Positions 9,401 through 18,291 are shown, counted from the stretch's first letter. The stretch: 64,000 bases of DNA from CAYVTM01 sp964454645 (GCA_964454645.1 CAYVTM010000001.1:186001-250000); one strand, 5' to 3'. Numbers and translations: made by a program. Notes: generated from the letters alone by a model not told the origin.

Positions 9401-10114
9401 GGATATTTACAGCGTTTGAAAAATGAGAAGGATGTCGTTGGATTTTATATTACGGGTCATCCTCTCGATGCTTACAAGTTGGAACTGGAAAGTTTTTGTA
9501 CGCATAGCATTTCGGATCTGAAAATGATGGACCGTATTCGCAATAAAGAAAATTCGGAAGAGCTGCATCGTGATTTTGAACGTATAAAAAACCGTGAGAT
9601 TTCTTTCGGTGGAATGATCAGTGACGCACAACATAAAATTTCCAAAACCGGAAAACCTTTCGGTTCTTTTGTGATCGAAGATTACAACGATTCCTATGAA
9701 GTCATGTTATTTGGAGAAGATTATGTGAAATTCCGCCCGTTCTTAACAACAGGCTATTTTGTGTATGTAAAAGGAAGAGTGCAGCAACGATTCCGTCAGG
9801 AGGGTGTATGGGAACTCAAAGTAGGTTCCATACAATTGTTACCTGAGTTACGCGATAAAATGACAAAAAGCCTTACCTTGTGCGTATCCTTAGCCGATTT
9901 GTCGGAAGACCTGATAAATAAGTTGAATGCTGCGATATTGGTGCAGGAAGAGATGAAGGATATACCTAAAAATTGTAGCTTGAAAGTGGTATTGTTGGAT
10001 AATGAAGATCGTTTAAGTTTAGAGTTATCTTCAAAACGATTGAGGGTAAATCCCAATAATGAACTGCTGGAAGCCATAACGCAATTGCAGGTAGTCACGT
10101 ATCGTTTAAATTAG
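6485..10114 (+). CDS. dnaE: DNA polymerase III alpha subunit
   Basis: Replicative DNA polymerase catalytic subunit, 1209 residues. The N-terminal PHP domain starts with HLHVHTQFSLLDG (6-18). The C-family polymerase active site is PDIDTDFDDEGR (D412, D414) with the third Asp in KMDFLGLKTLT (D587). A helix-hairpin-helix region follows near 860-900, and an OB-fold lies towards 1010-1090 (SFGGMISDAQHKISKTGKPFG). The PHP metal-binding His and Asp residues look retained, so a proofreading-type or structural PHP is possible. The length is normal for DnaE. The gene stands alone, read away from the CRISPR locus, with no operon partner closer than thioredoxin 89 bases downstream. Confidence 0.98.
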   Translation: MPDFSHLHVHTQFSLLDGAADISRMFKKAQADGMKAMAITDHGNMFGVFKFVAEAAKHNVKPIVGCEFYVVNDRHRKQFTKEDKDVRNHQLLLAKNAEGYQNLVKLCSLGYIEGLYGKYPRIDKELILQHHKGLIATTCCIGASVPRTILKKGEEAGEAEFKWWLDLFGEDYYIELQRHDIPEQLKVNEVLIRFAQKYNVKIIASNDSHYVDQADANAHDILLCINTGEKQSTPTVKEFDDEVSVKGKRFAFYNDQFYFKTQSEMNALFADIPEAIDYTGEIVDKVETLKLKQDIMLPHFVVPKEFLSQDQYLEHLTYEGAKERYKELTPEIEERLQFELHTIRTMGFAGYFLIVADFIKAGRDIGVFVGPGRGSAAGSAVAYCIGITNIDPIKYNLLFERFLNPDRKSMPDIDTDFDDEGRQKVIDYVVDKYGKNQVAQIVTYGTMAAKMSIKDVARVMDLPLQESNALAKLVPDKPGIELNRVILAPLDGPDGLKEKEGINGDDLEDVKRLREIHKGDDLSAKVLKEALVLEGSVRGTGIHAAGIIIAPKDLTDIIPVATSKETELLITQYDGRVIEDAGVIKMDFLGLKTLTIMRDALQLIKKNHGTDLDLDTLTLNDEKTYEVYQRAETNGIFQFESAGMQKHLKDLRPDKFEDIIAMNALFRPGPMEYIPNYVARKHGRETVSYDLPDMEEYLQDTYGITVYQEQVMLLSQKLADFTKGDADVLRKAMGKKDRKTLDKLKPQFIEQAMQKGHPEKILEKIWTDWEAFAQYAFNKSHSTCYALVSYQTAYLKAHYPAEFMAAVLTHNLSNIDKITFFMEECKRMGLSVLGPDVNESEYRFSVNKNGQVRFGLGAVKGVGEAAVMAIVEERKERGNFTSIYDFVQRINLRAANKKTFESLAYAGAFDGFDIHRAIYFHQEANETTTFLEKIIRYGLNYQESLNAAQNSLFGDASSAQIAEPKLPQVEEWGYLQRLKNEKDVVGFYITGHPLDAYKLELESFCTHSISDLKMMDRIRNKENSEELHRDFERIKNREISFGGMISDAQHKISKTGKPFGSFVIEDYNDSYEVMLFGEDYVKFRPFLTTGYFVYVKGRVQQRFRQEGVWELKVGSIQLLPELRDKMTKSLTLCVSLADLSEDLINKLNAAILVQEEMKDIPKNCSLKVVLLDNEDRLSLELSSKRLRVNPNNELLEAITQLQVVTYRLN

Positions 10115-10203
10115 TGTCAGCTTGTCATTAGAATCATACTGGCAATGTATTTGAAGAAACATATTGATTAATTTACTGTTATACTTAAAAAATAAAAACG
10201 AAT

Positions 10204-10524
10204 ATGGCATTAGAACTAACAGATGCAAACTTTGATGAAGTTGTTTTGAAATCCGATAAACCGGTATTGGTAGATTTTTGGGCAGAATGGTGTGGCCCCT
10301 GCCGTATGGTTGGCCCGGTTGTAGAAGAATTAGCAAAAGAATATGAAGGTAAAGCCCTGATTGGTAAAGTCAATGTGGATAATAATCCGGGTATCTCTAT
10401 AAAATTCGGAATCCGTAATATCCCTGCTTTACTGTATTTTAAAAATGGTGAGATTGTTGATAAACAAATTGGTGCAGTACCCAAATCGGTATTGGCACAG
10501 AAATTAGAAGCCCAACTAGGTTAA
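10204..10524 (+). CDS. trxA: Thioredoxin
   Basis: A 106-residue cytoplasmic dithiol-disulfide oxidoreductase. The canonical active site WCGPC lies at 29-33, within the DFWAEWCGPCRMV strand-helix, and the cis-proline loop is RNIPALLYF near 75. No signal peptide, so this is the general thioredoxin that serves ribonucleotide reductase and other reductases, unlike the exported TlpA-like protein further right in the window. It is followed by a strong terminator and so probably forms its own transcript. Confidence 0.97.
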   Translation: MALELTDANFDEVVLKSDKPVLVDFWAEWCGPCRMVGPVVEELAKEYEGKALIGKVNVDNNPGISIKFGIRNIPALLYFKNGEIVDKQIGAVPKSVLAQKLEAQLG

Positions 10525-10550
10525 TATCTCCGATCCCGAAAAGAATTAGA

Positions 10551-10586
10551 AAAGTATAAATACGCTAGGTGTATTTATACTTTTTT
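10551..10586 (+). terminator. Intrinsic terminator after thioredoxin
   Basis: AAAGTATAAATAC and GTATTTATACTTT form a 13-base perfect stem with a seven-base loop, followed by T residues. It separates trxA from the DUF58 gene. Confidence 0.85.
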
Positions 10587-10602
10587 GTGCTATTTTTTCT
10601 AT

Positions 10603-11517
10603 ATGAACCAAAGCGAAGCACTCGAGCAATTACAACCCTTCAGCAACTTAGACTTCCTGGCAAATCAGGTGGTTGAGGGTTTTATTACCGGATTGCATAA
10701 GAGTCCTTTCCATGGTTTTTCGGTAGAGTTCGCCGAACATCGATTATACAATTCCGGAGAGTCGGTAAAAAACATCGATTGGAAATTGTATGGACGCACC
10801 GATAAATTATTTGTCAAACGTTTCGAAGAAGAAACCAATTTGCGTTGTCAGCTTGTTTTGGATGCTTCATCTTCAATGTATTACCCGGATATAGCGACTA
10901 ATAAAATTCGCTTTTCGGTACTGGCATCTGCAGCCTTGATGGTTTTGTTAAAAAAGCAACGCGATGCTTTTGGGCTAAGTGTTTTCTCAGATACGATACA
11001 ATTCAGCTCCCAATGCAAATCAACCACGGCGCATCAGCAATTGATATTTCATGCTTTAGAAGATGCGCTACAGGCTCCTAAACAACAAAAGCACACCCAT
11101 ATTTCGGATGCTTTGCATTTAATAGCAGAGCAAATTCACCGACGTTCTCTGGTGATTATTTTCAGTGACTTATTAGATAGTAATTCGGACAGAGGAGACG
11201 ATTTTTTCTCCGCGCTGCAACATTTAAAACATAATAAACACGAAGTCGTTGTTTTTCAGGTACTCGATAAAGCGAAAGAGTTGAATTTTGAATTTGAGAA
11301 CCGTCCCTGGATATTTGTCGATAGCGAAACAGGAGAAGAGGTTAAAGTTCAATCGAACCAAATTCGTGAAAGCTATTTGGAGCAGATGCGGAACTATCAG
11401 AAAGAACTGCAATTAAAATGTTATCAATATAAAATCGATTATATCGAAGCCGATATCGCAAAAGGTTTCGATACAATTCTAAGCGCTTATCTCATTAAGA
11501 GAAATAAAATGGTGTAA
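10603..11517 (+). CDS. DUF58 / vWA-like domain protein
   Basis: A 304-residue protein of the DUF58 family. The N-terminal region has the family hallmark GESVKNIDWKLYGRTDKLFVK (about 53-73). It is followed by a von Willebrand A-like fold with a MIDAS-type motif LDASSSM (about 90-96) and a second acidic strand, LVIIFSDLLD. DUF58 proteins usually work beside MoxR-type ATPases and Bat proteins in aerotolerance or chaperone-like systems; here no MoxR gene is adjacent, though a BatA-like gene occurs 19 kb to the right. I start at ATG 10603; an upstream in-frame ATG at 10585 overlaps the terminator of trxA. Soluble, no signal peptide. Confidence 0.9.
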   Translation: MNQSEALEQLQPFSNLDFLANQVVEGFITGLHKSPFHGFSVEFAEHRLYNSGESVKNIDWKLYGRTDKLFVKRFEEETNLRCQLVLDASSSMYYPDIATNKIRFSVLASAALMVLLKKQRDAFGLSVFSDTIQFSSQCKSTTAHQQLIFHALEDALQAPKQQKHTHISDALHLIAEQIHRRSLVIIFSDLLDSNSDRGDDFFSALQHLKHNKHEVVVFQVLDKAKELNFEFENRPWIFVDSETGEEVKVQSNQIRESYLEQMRNYQKELQLKCYQYKIDYIEADIAKGFDTILSAYLIKRNKMV

Positions 11518-11743
11518 AGTGCACCGAAACAAGCTTTTAATTTTCCATAGCTCCCGCACTAAAAAAATCTTTCAAAAAGCTGTAACCTTTCATCCCTAAA
11601 TTACGATACAAAGTATAGTTGAAAGAGAAGAAATTTCATTTCAAGTTTACTCATTTACGCCCTCCCTTTAGTTTACGATTTGTGATCTAATCGATTTAAA
11701 AAATTAATTATCTGTAAACCTTTTTTTAAAAAATAACATAAGT
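11518..11743. other. Non-coding gap with no recognised element
   Basis: AT-rich sequence upstream of a secreted-protein gene. No open frame of note, hairpin or clear promoter element. It probably contains the leader of the downstream gene. Confidence 0.4.
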
Positions 11744-12367
11744 ATGAAAAATTTTACCCGAATTCTCGCATCGTGTGCATTGGCAATCCTTACAATTGGA
11801 GTGGCTCAGGCACAAACCCCCGACACGGTATGTGTCAACTCAACTGCTGTTTCTTATAAAGTAACACCCAGCCCGGGATCTACTTACGCCTGGACTTTAT
11901 CCGGCGGAGGCGTTTTGTCTTCAACAACAGGAGATTCAATTTCAATAGACTGGGGAGCTTCAGCCGGTAATTACGAGTTGGAAGTTACCGAAACAAGTAT
12001 CCATGGTTGTGTGGGCGATCCGGTGAGTTTGAATATTGAAGTGATAGAACTGGTAACGGCAACCCTATCGGGTGATGCCACAATCTGTTATGATGATGGA
12101 ACACCTGATTTAACAATTACTTTGACAGGGGTTGGGCCATATACCTTTACGTATACCGACGGAACGAATAATCATACTGTAAACAATCATACATCAACAA
12201 CGTACATTGTACCTTCTGATGTTACTGTGCCTACGGCAGGAACTACTCCGAATACCAAAACATATACGATGGTATCGGTAGAGAATAAATTCTGTTCAGG
12301 TACAACTTCCGGAACGGCAACAGTTGTTATTAATCCGAAACCGGTTACATCAGCAATTATTCATTAA
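11744..12367 (+). CDS. Secreted protein with Ig/PKD-like repeats, no sorting domain
   Basis: A 207-residue protein with a clear signal peptide (ILASCALAILTIGVAQA, cleavage near residue 23). Mature residues 25-100 resemble the same region of the next gene: DTV..., a V-x-Y-x-x-x-P strand, GSxYxW, an xxWGxxSG loop and an HGCxGD turn. The rest is a Thr-rich beta domain ending in NPKPVTSAIIH. Such modules are usual in long adhesins of Bacteroidota that carry C-terminal type IX signals; this one stops without any. It may be a shortened paralogue, or be retained in the periplasm. Function unknown. It lies 58 bases before its paralogue, probably in one transcript. Confidence 0.8.
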   Translation: MKNFTRILASCALAILTIGVAQAQTPDTVCVNSTAVSYKVTPSPGSTYAWTLSGGGVLSSTTGDSISIDWGASAGNYELEVTETSIHGCVGDPVSLNIEVIELVTATLSGDATICYDDGTPDLTITLTGVGPYTFTYTDGTNNHTVNNHTSTTYIVPSDVTVPTAGTTPNTKTYTMVSVENKFCSGTTSGTATVVINPKPVTSAIIH

Positions 12368-12425
12368 TACTTTTTCAAATCATAGCATCTGAGTTTTAAT
12401 GCTGCCTGAAACAAAAAAAAAGTAT

Positions 12426-13484
12426 ATGAAAATTACACGTATCCTGATCGTTGTTGCAAGTATAGTTTTATTGGGAACAATAAGCTACGGACAGACTGTG
12501 GATACTGTGGGATCGGGAGAAAAAGGAGTACAATATAGCATAAACCCTACAATCGGTTCCTCTTATCAATGGTTCATTGATGGAGGAACCTTTGTTTCTG
12601 CCAGCAACCAACCCAGTGTAATTGTTAATTGGGGGAAAGTTTCGGGCTTGCATAAAATTGGTGTTTTGGAACGTTCAAATTTTGGATGTTATGGAGATAC
12701 CATCTGGCAAAGTGTATTTATAGCAGATAAAAAATTCCCGGTGATTGATGGAGCTGAACGGATCTGTCTGGGTGAGACCATTGAATTAGTCGCTTCGGGC
12801 CCCGACTCTGTATATCGTGATTTAACCTATTTATGGAGTTCCGGAGATACTACACAAAGTATTATCGTTACTCCTTTACAAACCACAACCTATTACTGCA
12901 TCGTTTATTATAACGGAGATGCTGTGGATACTGCCTTTTTAGACGTAGAGGTATTGAGGATTCCGAGTTCGGATTTTACCTGGGTACCTAAATTCCCAAA
13001 GTTGAAAGAAAAAGTTACTTTCTCCTATACCGGAATTCAAACCGATTCGTATCGTTGGTATTTTGATGGAAGAATAAGCGATGGGGATACTTTAAATTTT
13101 ATACAGAAATCATTTGATAGTTTGGGTTATATACGGGTAAGTTTGGTAACAGCCAATGCCTTGGGGTGTGATGACAGCAGTATGCATATCATTTATATTA
13201 AAGGTAAACAGGATTTTTATGTTCCGAATGCCTTTACTCCAAACAATGATGGAATGAATGATGAATTCATTGTAGATTTAACTGAAGGTTATTCGCATGT
13301 TTCCTGTAAGATCTATAACCGTTGGGGAAATCTCATCTTCCAGTCGAACCAGGATTATATTCGTTGGGATGGAACTTATGAGGGTACGGAACTTCCGGAA
13401 AGTGCTTATGTTATCATGATTGAAGCAGGGGATGCTGCAGGTAAGCGTGTATCGTACCAGGGTACAGTCGTACTGATGCGTTAG
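12426..13484 (+). CDS. Secreted protein with type B (gliding-motility-associated) T9SS sorting domain
   Basis: About 352 residues. The signal peptide is ILIVVASIVLLGTISYGQ. A first Ig/PKD-like module resembles the preceding protein. A second is at about 105-185 (RICLGETIELVASG...YLWSSGDTTQSI). A PKD-like region with YRWYFDG follows. The C-terminal 90 residues are a CHU_C type B sorting domain: VPNAFTPNNDGMNDEF, then RWGNLIFQS, WDGTYEG and a final GTVVLMR strand. The protein is expected to cross the outer membrane by the type IX system and sit on the surface or be released. I start at ATG 12426, where the signal peptide begins; an upstream ATG at 12399 adds only a charged leader. The end overlaps the convergent aminotransferase by four bases. 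Confidence 0.88.
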   Translation: MKITRILIVVASIVLLGTISYGQTVDTVGSGEKGVQYSINPTIGSSYQWFIDGGTFVSASNQPSVIVNWGKVSGLHKIGVLERSNFGCYGDTIWQSVFIADKKFPVIDGAERICLGETIELVASGPDSVYRDLTYLWSSGDTTQSIIVTPLQTTTYYCIVYYNGDAVDTAFLDVEVLRIPSSDFTWVPKFPKLKEKVTFSYTGIQTDSYRWYFDGRISDGDTLNFIQKSFDSLGYIRVSLVTANALGCDDSSMHIIYIKGKQDFYVPNAFTPNNDGMNDEFIVDLTEGYSHVSCKIYNRWGNLIFQSNQDYIRWDGTYEGTELPESAYVIMIEAGDAAGKRVSYQGTVVLMR

Positions 13485-14668
13485 GAAAGACGATTCAGTA
13501 CATCAATAATTAAATTACAAGCCCATCGTATTTCATCTTCTTCGATAATAAGCGGAGGAGCAATGCGCATGGCATCGCTGCAATGCAAGAACCAATCGCT
13601 TATTAATCCTTGTTCGATACAGGCATCAATCACTTTTTTATTAAACTCAAAACCGTCGAATTGTACGGCAAGCATAAGCCCCGAGCCACGTACTTCACGA
13701 ATGGCAGGATGCACCAATAAATCTTTAAATAATTTTTCTTTTGCCGGAACCGAAGCTATCAGATTTTCTGTACGCAATACATTTAAGGTTGCAAGCCCGG
13801 CAGCACAGCAAAGCGGATGTCCTCCAAAAGTAGTTATATGCCCCAGGATAGGATTGCTTTTGAAGCTGTCCATAATTTCTTTGGATGAGATGAAAGCACC
13901 GATGGGCATACCACCGCCAATACCTTTAGCAAGTAAAAGTATATCGGGTTGTATATCATAATGTTCGAAGGCAAATAGTTTTCCCGTACGGCCGAAGCCA
14001 CATTGAATTTCGTCGAGAACCAACAGGGTTCCGGTTTGCTTACAATGCTCACGAAGCTTTTTCCAGTAGGCTTTATTGGCAAGGCATATTCCTGCTTCGC
14101 CCTGTATCGTTTCTATAATGACACAGGCAGTATGTTCATCAATTTGTTGGATATCCTCTTCTTCTCCAAAACGAATAAAAGAAATATCGGGAAGTAAGGG
14201 GCGAAAGGCATATTTAAACTCCTCATTGCCCATTAAACTTAAAGCACCCTGGGTACTTCCGTGATAGGCATTTTTGCAGGCTATAATGTGCGTTCGTCCC
14301 GTAAAACGTTTGGCTAACTTCATGGCGCCTTCGGTTGCTTCGGCACCCGAGTTTACAAAGTAAACAGAAGATAAAGCAGGGGGCAATACTTGGGATAGGG
14401 CATGTGCAAAAGCTACTTGCGGCGTTTGTACATATTCGCCATACACCATTAGGTGCATGTATTTATCGAGTTGGGTATGCAAGGCTTTTAATACGGCAGG
14501 ATGGCGGTGGCCGATATTACTTACGCCGATACCCGAAATAAGATCGAGGTATTTTTTCCCATGAACATCGTACATATAAATACCTTCTGCCTTTTCTATT
14601 TCGAGCATTAAGGGAAAGCCGGTCGTTTGAGCGTTATGCTGCAAAAATAATTGCCTGTAAGTAAGCAT
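13481..14668 (-). CDS. Class III PLP-dependent aminotransferase (acetylornithine/ornithine aminotransferase-like)
   Basis: A 395-residue fold-type I enzyme. Visible marks: YLDLISGIGVSNIGHRHP near 43, the phosphate-binding NSGAEATEGAMKLA near 108, VLDEIQCGFGRTG with the cofactor Asp near 220, and LLLAKGIGGGMPIGA with the Schiff-base Lys near 252. It resembles acetylornithine, ornithine and 4-aminobutyrate aminotransferases; the substrate cannot be settled from sequence alone. No arginine biosynthesis genes are adjacent, so a broader role is open. I start at ATG 14668; the TTG two codons upstream is less likely. Confidence 0.88.
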   Translation of the reverse strand: MLTYRQLFLQHNAQTTGFPLMLEIEKAEGIYMYDVHGKKYLDLISGIGVSNIGHRHPAVLKALHTQLDKYMHLMVYGEYVQTPQVAFAHALSQVLPPALSSVYFVNSGAEATEGAMKLAKRFTGRTHIIACKNAYHGSTQGALSLMGNEEFKYAFRPLLPDISFIRFGEEEDIQQIDEHTACVIIETIQGEAGICLANKAYWKKLREHCKQTGTLLVLDEIQCGFGRTGKLFAFEHYDIQPDILLLAKGIGGGMPIGAFISSKEIMDSFKSNPILGHITTFGGHPLCCAAGLATLNVLRTENLIASVPAKEKLFKDLLVHPAIREVRGSGLMLAVQFDGFEFNKKVIDACIEQGLISDWFLHCSDAMRIAPPLIIEEDEIRWACNLIIDVLNRLS

Positions 14669-14714
14669 GTACAAAAATAAGAAAATCCGGATAGTATTTT
14701 ATTAAATTAGTACC

Positions 14715-15617
14715 ATGGTAAAACACTTGGTAAGTAAGGAAGAACATTCCTTTGAATGGATAGATATAACGAATCCCGATTTGGCGGAGTTAAGTGCTAT
14801 CGCCAATCAGTATGGGCTGCATCAATCATCGGTGCAGGATTGTTTAGATCCGGCACATTTGCCGAAGTACGAAGAGATAGATGATAGCTTGTTTATTATA
14901 TCGCGAATATACGACGCACAGGCAAAGCATTCGGCATTGAGTATTCAGGAGGTGAGCCGTAAGATTGCCATCTTTATCAGTAAGAAATGTTTCATTACCA
15001 TACACCGAAGCGAGCAAATCTTTTTAGAAGAAATAAAAAAGGATTATATCAATACCCGAAAATGTGAAAGCGAATATCATTTATTGAGTATTATTTTAGA
15101 TGAGGTATTTCAATCGTATGAGCAGCCATCAAAAAAATTGTCGGAAGAAATTGATTATTACGAATCGAAGATTTTCTTGCGAAACCGTATTCCCGATTTG
15201 TTAAAGAGCTTATACCGGATTAAACGCAGAGCATCTGTTATCCGTAGAATATTGAGCCTGAGCACAGAGATTATTCATCGTTTGGAAGAGAAAAAGATTA
15301 AACGGCCTTATGTGCGTGAACTACACGATAAATATATACATATAGATACTTTATATGATGAAATCTGGGAGGAAATTCATACGCTGTTGTCACTGTATCT
15401 CTCCATTTCTTCCCAGAAAACCAATGAAGTAATACGGGTGCTAACGATCTTCTCGGTATTCTTTATGCCCCTTACCTTTATTGTAGGTATATACGGAATG
15501 AATTTTAGCTATATGCCTGAACTGAAATGGGAGTATGCCTATCCCGCTGTTATGCTTGGAATGTTATTGATAACCGGCATTATTTATTATTGGTTTAAGA
15601 AAAGAGGATGGTTATAG
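14715..15617 (+). CDS. corA: CorA-family magnesium/cobalt channel
   Basis: A 300-residue member of the CorA family. A long cytoplasmic alpha/beta and helical N-terminal part is followed by two C-terminal membrane helices (VLTIFSVFFMPLTFIVGIYGMNF and PAVMLGMLLITGIIYYWF). Between them sits the signature GMN at about 260 in IYGMNFSYMPELKWEY. The final KKRGWL tail is normal for the family. It forms a homopentameric inner-membrane pore for divalent metals, usually Mg. It is divergent from the aminotransferase, with a 46-base gap, and stands alone. Confidence 0.95.
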   Translation: MVKHLVSKEEHSFEWIDITNPDLAELSAIANQYGLHQSSVQDCLDPAHLPKYEEIDDSLFIISRIYDAQAKHSALSIQEVSRKIAIFISKKCFITIHRSEQIFLEEIKKDYINTRKCESEYHLLSIILDEVFQSYEQPSKKLSEEIDYYESKIFLRNRIPDLLKSLYRIKRRASVIRRILSLSTEIIHRLEEKKIKRPYVRELHDKYIHIDTLYDEIWEEIHTLLSLYLSISSQKTNEVIRVLTIFSVFFMPLTFIVGIYGMNFSYMPELKWEYAYPAVMLGMLLITGIIYYWFKKRGWL

Positions 15618-15660
15618 CTGTAGTTTTTAACCGGGTATAATATTCTTCATGCAAAGAGAA

Positions 15661-15694
15661 AAAAGGTAAGTGAAAATGTATTTCCTTACCTTTT
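15661..15694. terminator. Bidirectional terminator between corA and the ABC permease gene
   Basis: AAAAGGTAAG and CTTACCTTTT form a ten-base stem. A/T runs on both sides would serve both convergent genes. Confidence 0.7.
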
Positions 15695-15728
15695 AAAATT
15701 AAGAAGTATCTGAAATAATGAAAAGGAA

Positions 15729-17054
15729 TCAGCTTTTTATTCTTACCCACTTCATCAGCTCTTTAAAATTCACTTTCTTTCCATACATCAAAATTCCGGT
15801 TCGATAGATGCGTCCTGCTATCCATACGGTTCCCAGGAAGCCGAGTATGAGTATAGCCATCGAGGTGAAAATTTGCCATGCAGGAACTCCGAAGGGTAAG
15901 CGCACCATCATCACCACCGGAGAGGTGAGGGGTATTAAGGATAGCCAAAAAGCTAAGGGGCCTTCGGGATTATTGATGATCGCTGAGGTAGATAAAACCA
16001 ATGAAAAAATAAGCGGTATGGTTACCGGCAACATAAACTGTTGCGTTTCCGATTCGTTATCAACAGCAGCCCCGATAGCAGCAAACAAAGCACTGTACAA
16101 TAAGTATCCCGCTAAAAAATAAAACACAAAACAGGCGATGATTAATGTAAAATCAATGGTCTCCAAGGCATTCATTACTGCCGCTATGCCATTTTCCTTA
16201 AAACTGTTATCAATGCTAACTGTTTCTGAAGGTAATGAATCCAGTTGTTCCATTTGTGTTGCTGCCGTTATCTCTGACATCTGTGAGGTCACCAGGCCCG
16301 AAAGGGCACTGAATAAAATCACCCATAAAGCAAACTGTGTAAGCCCGACCAATGCTATCCCTATAATTTTTCCCATCATCAATTGGAAAGGTTTTACAGA
16401 AGAAATAATTATTTCCACAATACGGTTGCTTTTCTCTTCAATAACTCCGCGCATTACCTGTACGCCATACAAAAAAATAAACATGTAAATTAAAATTCCT
16501 GCAACTAAACCAATTCCCGAACTGGCACCTGTGCTTCCTGTTTCCTCACCTTTATCAGTTATGCGTATGGTATGTATATCTACTTTTACGTTCAGGTTTT
16601 CCAGTACCGATTTTTCAATACCATAAGATATTAGTTTTTTATCTTCAATGCTGCTTTCAATCGCTTGTTCGATATAATTAACAATAGTCATACCGGGTTG
16701 CTTTTCCGAATATAGTTCAATGCCTTTTATATTGTCGTCTGTAAGGGCGGGTATATATAGAAGGAAATCGTTTCCGGAATTTTTAAAGTTTTTCTTCGCT
16801 TCATCAAGAGCTTCCTCATTAAATTCGAAAGAAAGCGTATTTGAATTTTTAAAGCTGTTGCTGAAACTCCTACTATCGTCGACCACCGTAACAATTTTCT
16901 TATCATTCATTTCATCACTGTTTATGGCAAGCCATATTGCCAGTGCATACATCCCCGTAAATAATAAGGGACCGAGGAAGGTCATTAAAATAAAGGATTT
17001 CTTTTTTACACGGGAGAGGTATTCGCGTTGTATGATGAGGGCAATTTTTTTCAT
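15729..17054 (-). CDS. ABC-2 type transporter permease (NatB-like)
   Basis: A 441-residue inner-membrane protein. One membrane helix sits near the N-terminus (ILMTFLGPLLFTGMYALAIWLAI). A periplasmic domain of about 140 residues follows, then five C-terminal helices (IGLVAGILIYMFIFLYG, IIGIALVGLTQFALWVILFSAL, LIIACFVFYFLAGYLLYSALFAAIG and others). This layout matches the ABC2_membrane_3/NatB family, which with a NatA-like ATPase exports ions or small substrates. ATG 17054 gives the usual MKKIALIIQREYLSRVKKKSF start; the longer frame would overlap the upstream ATPase gene. It lies 19 bases after that gene, clearly one operon. The substrate is unknown. Confidence 0.9.
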   Translation of the reverse strand: MKKIALIIQREYLSRVKKKSFILMTFLGPLLFTGMYALAIWLAINSDEMNDKKIVTVVDDSRSFSNSFKNSNTLSFEFNEEALDEAKKNFKNSGNDFLLYIPALTDDNIKGIELYSEKQPGMTIVNYIEQAIESSIEDKKLISYGIEKSVLENLNVKVDIHTIRITDKGEETGSTGASSGIGLVAGILIYMFIFLYGVQVMRGVIEEKSNRIVEIIISSVKPFQLMMGKIIGIALVGLTQFALWVILFSALSGLVTSQMSEITAATQMEQLDSLPSETVSIDNSFKENGIAAVMNALETIDFTLIIACFVFYFLAGYLLYSALFAAIGAAVDNESETQQFMLPVTIPLIFSLVLSTSAIINNPEGPLAFWLSLIPLTSPVVMMVRLPFGVPAWQIFTSMAILILGFLGTVWIAGRIYRTGILMYGKKVNFKELMKWVRIKS

Positions 17055-17073
17055 ATTCTTTTGATTTATAATG

Positions 17074-17982
17074 TTATAATTCACCTTTTATTTTACGGAT
17101 GAAGAGTTCGTTAATGCCGGGTATTAATTCATGGATACCCATTACCTGTACTTGCCCGATAAGTATGGATAGCAAATCGTTAGGAGTATAAGAGGAGGCG
17201 ATATTGACACGGATCTCGTTCAAGCCTTCGTTTTGTGTTTGATGGACGATTTTGAAACTACCCGGCCTTAATGCCGATGTATCCAGTTTCCCTTTATACA
17301 AAACTTTAAAGGTATTGGTGCGATACTGCTCTTTAATATCTTTTACTTTTCCCTCTAAAATTTTTTCGGATTTATTGATTAAAGCAATGGAGTCGCAAAG
17401 TTCTTCCACCGATTCCATGTGGTGGGTAGAAAAAATAATCGTAGCGCCTTTGCGGTTCAATGCTAAAAATTCATCTTTGATTAATTCGGCATTGATAGGG
17501 TCGAAGCCGCTGAAAGGTTCATCGAGTATGAGTAATTCGGGTTCGTGCAATACAGTGGTAACAAACTGTACTTTCTGTTGCATCCCTTTGCTGAGCTCTT
17601 CCACTTTTTTGGTCCACCAGGATTGCATTTCGAATTTTTCGAACCAATATTTCAAACGTTTCAAAGCATCCGCCCTGCTCAAACCCTTAAGCTGTGCAAG
17701 ATACACAGCCTGCTCGCCGATTTCCATTTTTTTATAAAGCCCGCGCTCTTCGGGCAGGTAGCCGATTTTAGCAATGTGTTTCGGGCTTAATTTTTCTCCT
17801 TTAAACAGGATTTCGCCCGAGTCGGTGGCAGTAATCTGGTTAATGATACGTATCAGGGAAGTTTTCCCTGCACCATTCGGGCCCAATAAACCGAAAACGC
17901 TTCCCTGAGGAATTTCTATGCTTACCTTGTTTAATGCCCGGTGCCCGGCATAGTCTTTTACAATCGAACGAATACTTAACAT
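17074..17982 (-). CDS. ABC transporter ATP-binding protein (NatA-like)
   Basis: A 302-residue ATPase. Walker A is LLGPNGAGKTSL (about 33-44), the Q-loop precedes LPEERGLYKKM, the signature is LSKGMQQKVQ, Walker B is LLILDEPFSGFDP and the switch His is in IFSTHHM. The C-terminal 90 residues are the extra domain (DUF4162-like) found in NatA-type exporters. The signature reads LSKGM rather than LSGGQ, which is normal in this subfamily. It energises the adjacent ABC-2 permease. It starts at ATG 17982 with a long non-coding stretch upstream. Confidence 0.93.
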   Translation of the reverse strand: MLSIRSIVKDYAGHRALNKVSIEIPQGSVFGLLGPNGAGKTSLIRIINQITATDSGEILFKGEKLSPKHIAKIGYLPEERGLYKKMEIGEQAVYLAQLKGLSRADALKRLKYWFEKFEMQSWWTKKVEELSKGMQQKVQFVTTVLHEPELLILDEPFSGFDPINAELIKDEFLALNRKGATIIFSTHHMESVEELCDSIALINKSEKILEGKVKDIKEQYRTNTFKVLYKGKLDTSALRPGSFKIVHQTQNEGLNEIRVNIASSYTPNDLLSILIGQVQVMGIHELIPGINELFIRKIKGEL

Positions 17983-18291
17983 GAATTTTTATGCTTTAGA
18001 GTATGGATTTGAAAAATTGTTACAAGGTAAAAATATAAAAAGAATTTATCCTGATTAAAGATAATTTTCGAAAATCGGGAATTGCAGATTAGAGGTACTG
18101 AGAGTATATTTTTATATTTTGGCATTGCTTCTGGAATAGCGATAACATAGGCTGAACTGAAACATATAACCCTTAGTCCTCCTTACTGAATAAACTACAT
18201 CTATGTATTGCAGTCATGATATGTACATTTCATTTGAGAAATAGGGGAGATATATCATTGGTTTGGAGCTATAAGTAATGAAAAATATCAA
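17983..18291. other. Non-coding gap left of a broken gene fragment
   Basis: AT-rich and with stops in all frames. It should hold the promoter of the leftward ABC operon. If the fragment to its right was once a longer gene, its 5' part has decayed beyond recognition here. Confidence 0.4.
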
